Below are positions 22,808-30,380 of a DNA stretch of 54,485 nucleotides, piece after piece; the first letter of the stretch is position 1, and the number at the start of each line of letters is the position of its first letter. Source of the stretch: Nitrososphaerota archaeon (GTDB taxonomy: Archaea > Thermoproteota > Nitrososphaeria > Nitrososphaerales > JACQRY01); contig JACPCU010000022.1 in NCBI GenBank assembly GCA_016184315.1, positions 1-54,485 of the forward strand, written 5' to 3'. The notes beneath the pieces are model-generated. The model saw only the letters and a list, made by a program, of their open reading frames with translations. It was not told the DNA's origin and made no database searches. The translations under genes were made by a program, and so were the position numbers.

Positions 22808-24455
22808 GGACAGAGTCCCTGAAGACAGAAAAAGAGCGGTCCTCAAACAAGTAGCTAGCCTAGCCCCTGGAAACGAGCGTATAGCCCTAGCCCTCTACGG
22901 CTCAAGAGTTGCAGGATACGCCAAGGCAAACAGCGACTACGATATTATCCTGGTCTTGAAAGATTATCGCCACAGGGCAAGATACTTCTATGTCGAAGGG
23001 GATATTAGCGCATCAGCTCTGCTGGTAGATAGCGTAGCGCTGGAGAAAGATGCTTCCAAAGCTTTCCTCGGAGAATTTGTTGTTGGCAGACTGCTCAACG
23101 TCTATGACCCGTTACTAGGAGAAGAGTTTCTGCAGGGAGTCGAACGGACATATAAGCGGCGGGTCGCCATGGAGATCTTAGCTGAAGTTGTGGCAGCGCA
23201 CAGTGATTTTTCCTCTGAGCTACAGATACCTACAGAATATTTTCTTTTCGAGAAGCTACGGAAGAGGGCTGCCATCTATCCTCCTGCTCTTTACAGCTAT
23301 GCGAAGACGTATAGCGGACCTCTGATGGACGAGAACATCAGCTTCGCAGTTGAAGGCTTCGTGGAAGCATTCGGGGAGATGCAGTCAGAAGGGTTAGTTG
23401 CTCTCGCAGACGGCTACGTTAAGCTCTTGGAGCATTCCATTACAAGCGGGCAGCTGGCTAAGCTCTCTCACTTGATGACTGATACAGCTAGGGGACTAGC
23501 CCAATACGCTGTCCATGGCTACGCAGGGAGAGTCGGGTGGAAGGTTGTTGGGAAAGAAGCCCTGTCGAAGATAAGGCGGAACAGGGAGGTCGGGAAGATC
23601 CCTCTTGCTCTGAAGAACCCTAAGCAAGGCTGGAGGCTCAAGGAGGGCATGTTGATCGTTGAAAGTGGAAATTGGCTGAAGAATGTCTTGGAGAACCTCG
23701 GATACGATCCTAATACCCCTGTGGAGACCGATCAGCTGGGTGAGCTCTACAACGTTGCTAAAATGTATCTTGTAAACGATGGAGAGAAGCCTGTCTCCTT
23801 CGCGGTAAAACACTTCAAGGATCTCCGTTCGTTCAAATGGGCTCTTCTGAACGTCTGGGCGATTGGTGCTAAACGCTTCAACATGTCCCCTCTGGCGAGG
23901 ATGCATAGAGAGTATAGGGCATCCCTAGATCTTAGAGACATGGGTATCAACACACCTGAGGTTGTAGCAGTAGTACTGAACGACAGGATAATGGTAACAA
24001 GGTTCATTGAAGGCGAAAGCCTAGGTCACATAGCGTCCCAAGTCATTAGAGGAAAAGCAAAGAACCCTCAGCCAATCGCCAGTTACGGAGAAACTCTGGC
24101 AAGAGTTCATGGCAATGGTTACTCTCTTGGCGACACCAAACCCAGCAACGCAATCTACGCTAATGACGAGATCTTCCTTACTGATCTGGAGCAAGCCTCT
24201 ACAAAGGGAGATAGATCATGGGACATCGCTGAATTCATCTACTTCTCCTGCAAAATGACACCCTATGCAACTGGAACCCGCGCATTGACTAGAGCCTTCT
24301 TGAAAGGCTACCTTAAGCATGGTGACAGAGAAGCGGTCAGGAAGGCATTGGATTTGAGGTATCTTGCGCCTTTCCAGCCGTTCATGGTTCCCAATGTCTC
24401 CAAGGCGGTCAGAGACGAGGCGAAGAAAGTCTTGACAGAGCTTACTTCGACTTGA
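22779..24455 (+). CDS. Fusion of a minimal nucleotidyltransferase and a Bud32-like kinase
   Basis: A 558-residue protein. Residues about 30-130 are a Pol-beta-type nucleotidyltransferase with [15 protein letters not shown] (Gly41, Ser42, Asp53, Asp55 as metal ligands). The last 200 residues have the small-kinase pattern of Bud32/RIO-like enzymes: AVKHF (ATP lysine), [17 protein letters not shown] (catalytic Asp452, Asn) and TDLEQAS (metal Asp469). The middle is a helical linker. Each half contains its catalytic residues, so both activities may be real. The target is unknown: tRNA-related or toxin-like roles are possible. It is co-translated with the HExxH gene and converges with rps27ae, overlapping it by 14 bases. 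Confidence 0.75.
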   Translation: MNSQALPRVKDRVPEDRKRAVLKQVASLAPGNERIALALYGSRVAGYAKANSDYDIILVLKDYRHRARYFYVEGDISASALLVDSVALEKDASKAFLGEFVVGRLLNVYDPLLGEEFLQGVERTYKRRVAMEILAEVVAAHSDFSSELQIPTEYFLFEKLRKRAAIYPPALYSYAKTYSGPLMDENISFAVEGFVEAFGEMQSEGLVALADGYVKLLEHSITSGQLAKLSHLMTDTARGLAQYAVHGYAGRVGWKVVGKEALSKIRRNREVGKIPLALKNPKQGWRLKEGMLIVESGNWLKNVLENLGYDPNTPVETDQLGELYNVAKMYLVNDGEKPVSFAVKHFKDLRSFKWALLNVWAIGAKRFNMSPLARMHREYRASLDLRDMGINTPEVVAVVLNDRIMVTRFIEGESLGHIASQVIRGKAKNPQPIASYGETLARVHGNGYSLGDTKPSNAIYANDEIFLTDLEQASTKGDRSWDIAEFIYFSCKMTPYATGTRALTRAFLKGYLKHGDREAVRKALDLRYLAPFQPFMVPNVSKAVRDEAKKVLTELTST

Positions 24456-24648
24456 AGCTGGAGTAGCCGCAGTTGCCGCAGGTCAGTCGATCCCTGTGCT
24501 CCGCTAGGAAGAAGCCTTTGCCGCATCTGGGGCACTCCTTCTTGAGCCTCGTCAATTCTGCGCCGCTTACTTTGTAGAACTTCCAGACTTGGGGGCTGAC
24601 CTTTTTCTTCTTCTGCTGCGGTTGTTGCGGTTGCTTTTGCTCAGACAT
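24442..24648 (-). CDS. rps27ae: Ribosomal protein S27ae
   Basis: A 68-residue zinc-ribbon protein of the small subunit. Two CxxC pairs (ECPRCGKG and TCGNCGYS) bind zinc; the N-terminus is a Gln/Lys-rich tail ([11 protein letters not shown]). The core [20 protein letters not shown] matches S27ae. In archaea it is normally encoded next to S24e, as here, with 11 bases between. It is the last gene of the 28290-24442 minus-strand cluster and overlaps the end of the opposing kinase fusion gene. Confidence 0.92.
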   Translation of the reverse strand: MSEQKQPQQPQQKKKKVSPQVWKFYKVSGAELTRLKKECPRCGKGFFLAEHRDRLTCGNCGYSSFKSK

Positions 24649-24659
24649 TCTTAGCTACC

Positions 24660-25169
24660 TCACTTAGATTCCTTTGCCGCAGGCTTAGCGGCAGGTTTGG
24701 GTTCAGCTTTAGTCTCAGCTTTGGCTTCTGGTTTGGCTTCTGCTTTTGCCGCGGGCTTCTCAGCGGGTTTCTCCGGAGCCTTCCCAGCAGGTTTAGCAGG
24801 TTTTTCAGCTGGCTTAGCTTCAGCCTTAGCCTTCTCTGCCGCAGCAACCTTCTGTCTTTCTTCTTTGGGAAGCATCCTTAGAGACAGGTACTTAGGGAGA
24901 TGTTCCTTCGCTTCGGCTTCTTTAGAGTAGACATAGAAGAGGCCTTTCACGCTGCGTAGTCCTGCCGACGGTAGAAGCGTTACAAGGTGGACCTGCTTCG
25001 CGTTTACTTTGAGGTTGGAGGCGATGGTTTCGACAGCGTTGTTTCTGGTAAGCTTACCTGAGAGGCCTTTGAACACAGCCTCCACTTCTCTTCGCTCCAG
25101 AAGCTTGTTTTCCGCGTCGGTCAGTATTTCAAGAGCCAAAGGCGTTTCGTCCGAACCTGCGGTTTCCAT
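24660..25169 (-). CDS. rps24e: Ribosomal protein S24e with long Ala/Lys/Pro/Glu tail
   Basis: A 169-residue protein. Residues 1-110 are the S24e fold (NKLLERREVEAVFKGLSGKL, then KVNAKQVHLVTLLPSAGLRS). The last 55-60 residues are repeats of EKPAAKAEAKPEAKAETK-type, a low-complexity basic/acidic tail that is absent from most S24e proteins; normal length is about 100-130. The tail is probably disordered and may contact RNA or other proteins. It sits between the dephospho-CoA kinase and S27ae genes. Confidence 0.9.
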   Translation of the reverse strand: METAGSDETPLALEILTDAENKLLERREVEAVFKGLSGKLTRNNAVETIASNLKVNAKQVHLVTLLPSAGLRSVKGLFYVYSKEAEAKEHLPKYLSLRMLPKEERQKVAAAEKAKAEAKPAEKPAKPAGKAPEKPAEKPAAKAEAKPEAKAETKAEPKPAAKPAAKESK

Positions 25170-25200
25170 ATGACTATAAAACCTTTGAGAATGTCTTTAG

Positions 25201-25743
25201 CTAAGGATGCTCTACGCCTATCTTTTTCAACAAGTTCGCAGCCAACTCTTTTGCCTCCTTGTCTAGGACGACAACCACAACTCCTTCTCCGGGCTGACCG
25301 TAGAGGATAGCTGTTTCTACAGGATAGATAGCTGCGAAGAGGAGTGCTAATAGATCTTCCTCCCCGTCCACGAAGATTCGTAGTGGCTTGACCGTCTTGA
25401 GGGATTCTGCTACTGCTCCAATTGCTTCCTCCGATATGTATCCTGCGGGGTTATGGATCTTGATCTCTGCTACGTAGGTGGATGCAGGTAGAGATCGAGG
25501 TGTTCGCTTTTCAACTCCATCTATGACATGTACATCAGGAACTATGCCCATCGTGAACAATGTCTCAGTGGTTCTGTCTCCTACAGCGACAATCAGCCTA
25601 CAGTCTTTGACATGTTCCTTCAGTGTTTTTGTTGACACTTTGTCAGACGGTATGAGCCTACCTATTGGTGTCTTAAGCAGTCTTCTTAGCTGCTCAGGCA
25701 CCAGATACATCTTCAAGGCATCATAGTTCGAAGAAAGAATCAA
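25201..25743 (-). CDS. GTP-dependent dephospho-CoA kinase (DUF359 family)
   Basis: A 180-residue protein. The family motifs VGDRTTETLFTMGIVPDVHVIDG, IHNPAGYIS, FVDGEEDLLALL and ILYGQPGEGVVVV are visible. Enzymes of this family perform the last step of archaeal coenzyme A synthesis, phosphorylating dephospho-CoA with GTP. In many archaea the gene lies between spt4 and rps24e, as here, so the neighbourhood supports the call. Downstream, rps24e starts 31 bases later. Confidence 0.88.
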   Translation of the reverse strand: MILSSNYDALKMYLVPEQLRRLLKTPIGRLIPSDKVSTKTLKEHVKDCRLIVAVGDRTTETLFTMGIVPDVHVIDGVEKRTPRSLPASTYVAEIKIHNPAGYISEEAIGAVAESLKTVKPLRIFVDGEEDLLALLFAAIYPVETAILYGQPGEGVVVVVLDKEAKELAANLLKKIGVEHP

Positions 25744-25770
25744 AAAAGGGTAGTGGCGTAGTTTGGAGAT

Positions 25771-25959
25771 CTAGCTGACTTTGAGGGCGTATCTTCCTGG
25801 CTTCGTTATTTTCGTAGCCTTGGCTACTTTGGACGCGTTGGTGTCAAAGACCACGATTAAGCCTGACCATTCAGGGCTCAGGTCGGTGGATTGGCACACT
25901 GGACAGACTTTTCCCGTCGTCAAGGCTTTGCATTTTCGGCAGGCGTATTCCTTCGGCAC
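25771..25959 (-). CDS. spt4: Transcription elongation factor Spt4 (RNA polymerase-associated zinc protein)
   Basis: A 62-residue zinc protein with two CxxC pairs (CRKC near residue 7 and CPVC near 19) and the Spt4 core EWSGLIVVFDTNASKVAK. It binds Spt5 (NusG-like) at the RNA polymerase clamp and raises processivity. It lies 11 bases after the end of rpo7, the usual archaeal arrangement (rpoE, then spt4, sometimes called rpoE2). Confidence 0.93.
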   Translation of the reverse strand: MPKEYACRKCKALTTGKVCPVCQSTDLSPEWSGLIVVFDTNASKVAKATKITKPGRYALKVS

Positions 25960-25970
25960 TCAAGATACAC

Positions 25971-26564
25971 CTAGGCTTGGCTGGCTTTACGCTCTCCTTT
26001 CTTCTCCACTGCTTTCGCTGGCTTGGACAGGTCTTCCTCGATCCACTCTAGGGCGCCTAGAAAAGGCTGCCTGCACGTTATGCCGATCTTGCCTATCGAG
26101 GCTCCTCTACCTAGGCTTACAGCCGTTATCCTTGCCCTGATCTTGGAGCCTACTTTGAGGATTCTTCTTGATCTGCTGGCAGTGATGACTCCTTGCTTCA
26201 CATCAGCGGTAAGGTAGTCATCCATAATTTGGGACAGGTGAAGCAAAGCGTCTGTAGGGCCGATTCTTACGAAGGCTCCGAAGTCTGTTATCTCAACTAT
26301 TTCTCCTTCAACAATCTCCTGTATCTTGGGCAGGTAGGCTAAGACTGAGAACGCAACTTTGTGGTACGTAGCTCCGTCGCCAGGAATGACCTTCCCGGCA
26401 GAATCAATAGTGGTCTTCATGATGTAGATCATGTAGCCGAGGTCGGGATTAATGGTGCTCTCATACTTGGCGCGCAGTATTTCGAGAGCTGCTTGGCTCA
26501 GGGGTTGCCCAAACTTGCTGGGTGGAATCCTCACTACATCGTTAATCTCAACTATCTGAAACAG
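25971..26564 (-). CDS. rpo7: RNA polymerase subunit Rpo7 (RpoE1), apparent CTG start
   Basis: The protein has an N-terminal tip domain and an S1-like OB domain (about 90-165: GEIVEITDFGAFVRIG) plus a basic tail. Family members begin with a conserved strand like MFxIVEIxDxVRIPP. Here that strand is read in frame as LFQIVEINDVVRIPP, beginning at CTG 26562-26564, with an in-frame TAG three codons upstream and no ATG, GTG or TTG that keeps it. The alternative start, GTG 26534, would delete the strand. A GAGGGG word lies about 9 bases before the CTG. I place the start at CTG. Rpo7 pairs with Rpo4 in the polymerase stalk. Confidence 0.75.
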   Translation of the reverse strand: MFQIVEINDVVRIPPSKFGQPLSQAALEILRAKYESTINPDLGYMIYIMKTTIDSAGKVIPGDGATYHKVAFSVLAYLPKIQEIVEGEIVEITDFGAFVRIGPTDALLHLSQIMDDYLTADVKQGVITASRSRRILKVGSKIRARITAVSLGRGASIGKIGITCRQPFLGALEWIEEDLSKPAKAVEKKGERKASQA

Positions 26565-26650
26565 AGTCCTCTACCCCTCGGAGACTACGTGGCTGTCGAA
26601 GCGGTGGTTAAGAATCTTTTGGTGACCAGCGGCAGGTAGACCAAAATCTT

Positions 26651-27082
26651 TCACGTTTTGCCTTCCACATAGACTTCATGTCCTTTCAAGGTTATCACCG
26701 TAATTCCAATCTTTCTGAGATTTCGCCTCAGTGCGTCGTCCAATGTTGCAACCGGAATACGCTTCTCTTCAGCGTATCGGAGTATCTTGTCGTCGCATGG
26801 AGTTTTACCCTTAAATGGGACCTTTCTTAGCTGACGGGTATATGTGAGGGCAGCCTTTGCCTGCTTTGCTCTTAAACTGGGGCCATTTGAAATTGCTTCT
26901 AACTCATGTATCACGTCTTCAATGATGATGAATACCGGTTTACCTAGGGCGTCCTCAATTCTGCCAAAGGATGGCATGGGCTGTGAGAGCATCTTCATAG
27001 CGAAGCTTGTGTCGAGCAGGATTTCAGTCAAGGTGGCTACTGTTCTAACTATCTTACTTTCCCTGAGCCTATTAACCGCCAT
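26651..27082 (-). CDS. PIN-domain ribosome-biogenesis-type nuclease (Fcf1/Utp23-like)
   Basis: A 143-residue PIN domain: Asp in EILLDTSFAMKM, Glu in DVIHELEAIS, Asp in CDDKILRYAEE and Asp in ATLDDALRR. The sequence HELEAIS and the place directly after aIF2 gamma and before rpo7 are those of the archaeal Fcf1-like nuclease, thought to act in rRNA processing, unlike the VapC toxins elsewhere in this window. No antitoxin accompanies it. It overlaps the end of the aIF2 gamma gene by 34 bases, so the start is probable but not certain; a later start is possible. Confidence 0.8.
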   Translation of the reverse strand: MAVNRLRESKIVRTVATLTEILLDTSFAMKMLSQPMPSFGRIEDALGKPVFIIIEDVIHELEAISNGPSLRAKQAKAALTYTRQLRKVPFKGKTPCDDKILRYAEEKRIPVATLDDALRRNLRKIGITVITLKGHEVYVEGKT

Positions 27083-28290
27083 CTGTCACCGATTCTTCTG
27101 CTTATAGCGGCCCTAGACTCGGCTACGCAGCAGATAGGGCGTCTGAGCTTTAATTCTATCTTATCATCTCGAGCAGATGACACGGCGCCCAAAGTGACTG
27201 AAGTCCCCACGTTAAGCCTAAGAGATTCGTTCACCTTGATTTTTTCAACCTTTACCATGTCCGGTGCGCCTACAGCCATTTCAAACAGATCTGTCTCCAA
27301 TGTCACAGAGCTAAGAACTGGTGGAAGAGACTCTGGCAGACCTAGGACTGAACCCAAGAGCCCGTCGCTCTTCGTAATAGCAGGGTCAAGAGTCGTTCCA
27401 ACAGCTACAAGTCCCCCGGAGTTGACCTTCTCCACAATCCCGGCGCCCGTACCGAGGCTGGAGATATGTGTCCTAATCGGAACATATTTTGACGACTTTT
27501 CATCCGGAATCCCTGGTCTTATCTCTACTTCCATCCCTGTCTTCAGCTCTCCTTCGGTGATTGTACCTCCTACGATTCCTCCTTTCAAATCCTGCACCCT
27601 GAATCCAGGCCTATTTACATCGAAGGATCTAAGTATCTGCATGAGCGGGGGTGCGTTAGGCTTTCTTTGCGGAGTCTTGATGTGCTCTTCAACGGCTTGA
27701 ATCAGTGCGTCTAAATTAATGCGGTGTTGAGCGGAGAGAGGAATGATAGGAGCTTCTTGGGCGATAGTGTTCTCGGTGAACTTCTTTACTTCTTTGAGAC
27801 TAGCAAAAGATTGTTCATCATCCAGAAGATCGACTTTGTTTTGGGCGATCACCAGTTGCTTCATTCCCAACATTTGCAGGGCGAGCAGATGCTCCCTAGT
27901 CTGGGGTTGGGGAATCTTCTCGTTTGCAGCCACCACCAAGATTGCGCCATCCATGACCGCTGCTCCTGAAAGCATGTTGGCCATCAGACTTTCATGGCCG
28001 GGGCAGTCTACGAAGCTAGCCACTCTCAGTAGCTGGGTCTCTGAGCCGCAGTTGGGGCATTTCGGTGAGGTGCTGTAGCATTCTGGTGGAGGACAGTTGG
28101 GGCATTTGTAGAAAGCTGCATCAGCATAGCCTACTCTGATGGTGATACCTCTTCGCAGTTCTTCGCTGTGAGCGCTTGTCCATACACCTGTTATTGCTTC
28201 GACGATGGTTGTCTTTCCATGGTCTACGTGGCCTGCTGTGCCTATGTTGACCTCAGGCTGCTTGGGGATGGTCTTCTTCTCTGGTGGCAT
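27049..28290 (-). CDS. eif2g: Translation initiation factor aIF2, gamma subunit
   Basis: A 413-residue GTPase that carries initiator tRNA to the ribosome. G-motifs: GTAGHVDHGKTTIVEAITG (G1), ITIRVGYAD (switch I), VDCPGHES (G3), NKVDLLDD (G4). A zinc knuckle between switch I and G3 (CPNC...CPNCGSE) is typical for this factor. It is the first gene of the cluster that continues with the PIN nuclease, rpo7, spt4, dephospho-CoA kinase, S24e and S27ae. It diverges from the ABC binding-protein gene, with about 230 bases between. Confidence 0.94.
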   Translation of the reverse strand: MPPEKKTIPKQPEVNIGTAGHVDHGKTTIVEAITGVWTSAHSEELRRGITIRVGYADAAFYKCPNCPPPECYSTSPKCPNCGSETQLLRVASFVDCPGHESLMANMLSGAAVMDGAILVVAANEKIPQPQTREHLLALQMLGMKQLVIAQNKVDLLDDEQSFASLKEVKKFTENTIAQEAPIIPLSAQHRINLDALIQAVEEHIKTPQRKPNAPPLMQILRSFDVNRPGFRVQDLKGGIVGGTITEGELKTGMEVEIRPGIPDEKSSKYVPIRTHISSLGTGAGIVEKVNSGGLVAVGTTLDPAITKSDGLLGSVLGLPESLPPVLSSVTLETDLFEMAVGAPDMVKVEKIKVNESLRLNVGTSVTLGAVSSARDDKIELKLRRPICCVAESRAAISRRIGDRWRLIGSGKVR

Positions 28291-28477
28291 GCTTAGTGTT
28301 AGCCTTGGTTCAAGGGTGGGTAATAAGGAGAGAGGTGCAGAATCATAGCTGCGCTAGTAGACGAGGCTCGGTAATCGCGGTCAGTCAAGCCGCAAGACTT
28401 GATGTGGTTTTCACTGATATTTCTGTTACGATTATATTTTACTCTAAATTTTTCTCATGATTATTAGAAATTTTTTG

Positions 28478-28489
28478 GTATCATGATAC
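28478..28489 (+). promoter_or_regulatory. Perfect 12-bp palindrome upstream of the iron-type binding protein, likely operator
   Basis: gtatcatgatac is a perfect palindrome placed immediately before a TATA box (tttatatag, 28491-28499), where the BRE should be. A protein bound here would block transcription factor B. The ATG of the gene lies about 26 bases after the TATA centre, so its mRNA should be leaderless. Such sites serve metal-dependent repressors (DtxR/MDR1-like) of iron uptake genes; that identity is inference. Confidence 0.5.
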
Positions 28490-28520
28490 GTTTATATAGA
28501 ATAAAGTTGTCACTCCACTT

Positions 28521-29846
28521 ATGGCTGATAAAATTTCGCTATCAATAGCCGTAGTAGCCATACTCATCAGCGCAGGAAGCCTAGCTTACACCAGCAGCGT
28601 CGTCGGAGGTGTTTCAACTCAAATAGATCAAGCTAAGAAGGATCTGATTGGACAAGTAGGAAGTCAAGCAAACCAAGTCAATTCCAAGATCTCTCCCTTG
28701 GAGAGCTCGGTCAACACGGTCAAACAGGAGCAGACAGCAATTAGAGGGCTAGTAGACCAGAGAATTGGAGGACTCGAAAAGGCCCTTCAGGAAGCCCAGA
28801 CACGCTTGGCTCAAGCCGAGAAAGCAGCCCAGCAATCACAGAAAGAACTGCAAGCGCTGCAAGCAGAAAAAGCACTTGAAGAAGCCGCAAAGAAAGAAAA
28901 AGCTCCGATAGTATACGGCACGTGGGACGCCCCAGATTTCATCAACATAATGTGGCCAAGATTCAGGGAAAGCTACCCGTGGGCACCAGCTGAGGCCAGA
29001 TATGTAGAGGGCTTCGCTCCGCTCAGAAGCCGCTTCATATCAGAGTATCAAGCAGGCGCGCCTACAGCAGACATAATAATCCAACCACAAGACGCCATGA
29101 TCGGACAGCTAAAAGACTACTTCATACCTTTCAACGAAATGAAATACAAAGATCTCTATCCCGCCGAACTAGTGTGGCCCAATAAGGACAGGATCGTCAT
29201 GTACACAGCAAACATGAATTACGCGGTCATAGTCTACAACACTAATCTGGTGAAAGACGCTGACGTTCCCAAGGGCTGGCTTGACTTGGCTGACTCAAAG
29301 TGGAAGGGAAAGGTAGTGATTCACGATCCTAGAACGCTGGCAGGCATCATCAGCAACCTCTTGGCAGATCTACAACTTGCATTAGGTCAACAAAGATGGG
29401 ACGCATTCATGAAGGGTCTTGCAGCCAACACGGGCCTCCTCACAGCAAGCGGCACGGAAGCATACGTCAAAGTTGTAGCCGGCGAATTCCCGATCGGGGT
29501 AGCCTATATCAACGATGTTCTAAAACAGAAACCTGACACGCCACTAAAAGTTGCTTGGCCCCAAAATGAGCCAAAAAGCATGTCAATAGCAATAGGATCC
29601 TATGTAGGCATCGTCAACAAAGCTGCGAATCCTAATTTCGCCAAACTATGGGTCACATGGCTTCTAAGCCCTTCAGGTCAAAAGGCCCTTGCTGACACAG
29701 GAAGAAACCCTCCACTCCCATCGCTAGACCACCCCAGATCCATGAGCAAAGTAATACCTCCAGGACTAGGCATATTCACAGTGAACGAAGACAGACTCAA
29801 GGATCCCAACAAATGGGCAGAAATCTACAAAGGGTACTTCAAGTAG
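28521..29846 (+). CDS. ABC transporter substrate-binding protein, ferric-iron (AfuA/FbpA) type
   Basis: A 441-residue exported protein. Residues 5-30 are an N-terminal membrane helix (no cleavage evidence), residues 30-130 a coiled coil (VNTVKQEQTAIRGL and a long Ala/Gln/Glu/Lys helix), and 135-441 a periplasmic-binding fold of the iron type: APLRSRFISEYQAGAPTADI, YNTNLVKDADVPKGWLDLAD, KWKGKVVIHDP and SPSGQKALADTGRNPPLP. It most likely captures ferric iron or a similar anion complex outside the cell, with the coiled coil as stalk through the envelope. The membrane and ATPase components are not next to it, so they are encoded elsewhere. Confidence 0.85.
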   Translation: MADKISLSIAVVAILISAGSLAYTSSVVGGVSTQIDQAKKDLIGQVGSQANQVNSKISPLESSVNTVKQEQTAIRGLVDQRIGGLEKALQEAQTRLAQAEKAAQQSQKELQALQAEKALEEAAKKEKAPIVYGTWDAPDFINIMWPRFRESYPWAPAEARYVEGFAPLRSRFISEYQAGAPTADIIIQPQDAMIGQLKDYFIPFNEMKYKDLYPAELVWPNKDRIVMYTANMNYAVIVYNTNLVKDADVPKGWLDLADSKWKGKVVIHDPRTLAGIISNLLADLQLALGQQRWDAFMKGLAANTGLLTASGTEAYVKVVAGEFPIGVAYINDVLKQKPDTPLKVAWPQNEPKSMSIAIGSYVGIVNKAANPNFAKLWVTWLLSPSGQKALADTGRNPPLPSLDHPRSMSKVIPPGLGIFTVNEDRLKDPNKWAEIYKGYFK

Positions 29847-29880
29847 AGAGGTTCATCCCTCTCTCCCTTTCTTTTTTCGT
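29847..29880 (+). terminator. Hairpin and T-run terminator after the binding-protein gene
   Basis: The TAG is followed by a hairpin (GAGAGG with CCTCTC, short loop) and then a T-rich tail (ccctttctttttt). It ends the single-gene transcript before the opposing S6e gene. Confidence 0.65.
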
Positions 29881-29967
29881 TTCCCTCTAGCGGTTTGACC
29901 AATAACATGTTTGAATCTGCTCGCCTAAGCGATTCATAAAGCTCAACAAAAAGCGATCGTTCGAGTT

Positions 29968-30309
29968 CTATTGAACAAGAACTCCGTTAACTTGGTAAAT
30001 CTCTTCGGTGATCGTGTTCCCTCGAACCAGTTTTCTGCGCTTCTCTCCCTCAGAACCAGTCTGGTAGCCTACTCCCTTGGTGAGCAAGACTCGACGCTTA
30101 ACTCCCCCTAAAACATCGGCCCTCATGGGAAACCCTGCCTTATCGCTTCCTCCAGTAACTTTGACCTTGCCCTTGACACCAATAGAAGAGAGGTCCACTG
30201 TGTCCCCTATCTTTAGACCTGTGAAGATGGATGCTTCTGCTCCCTTTAGCTCTTTGACTTCTGACTTCCCTGTCTTCGGATCTGAAACGATGAGCTTGTA
30301 TTCAGGCAA
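29968..30309 (-). CDS. rps6e: Ribosomal protein S6e
   Basis: A 113-residue protein. The core KLIVSDPKTGKSEVKELKG, then GLKIGDTVDLSSIGVKGKVKVTGGSDKAGFPMR and the basic VKRRVLLTKGVGY are the S6e family pattern. Archaeal S6e lacks the C-terminal phosphorylated tail of the eukaryotic protein, as here. It is the last gene of the L7ae-to-infB group on this strand. Confidence 0.93.
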   Translation of the reverse strand: MPEYKLIVSDPKTGKSEVKELKGAEASIFTGLKIGDTVDLSSIGVKGKVKVTGGSDKAGFPMRADVLGGVKRRVLLTKGVGYQTGSEGEKRRKLVRGNTITEEIYQVNGVLVQ

Positions 30310-30380
30310 GAGTCTCTAGGGGAACTGCCTCCTCGACAAGGTAATTAAATTTTCCATCATTACTTGGAGATCAGGCATGA

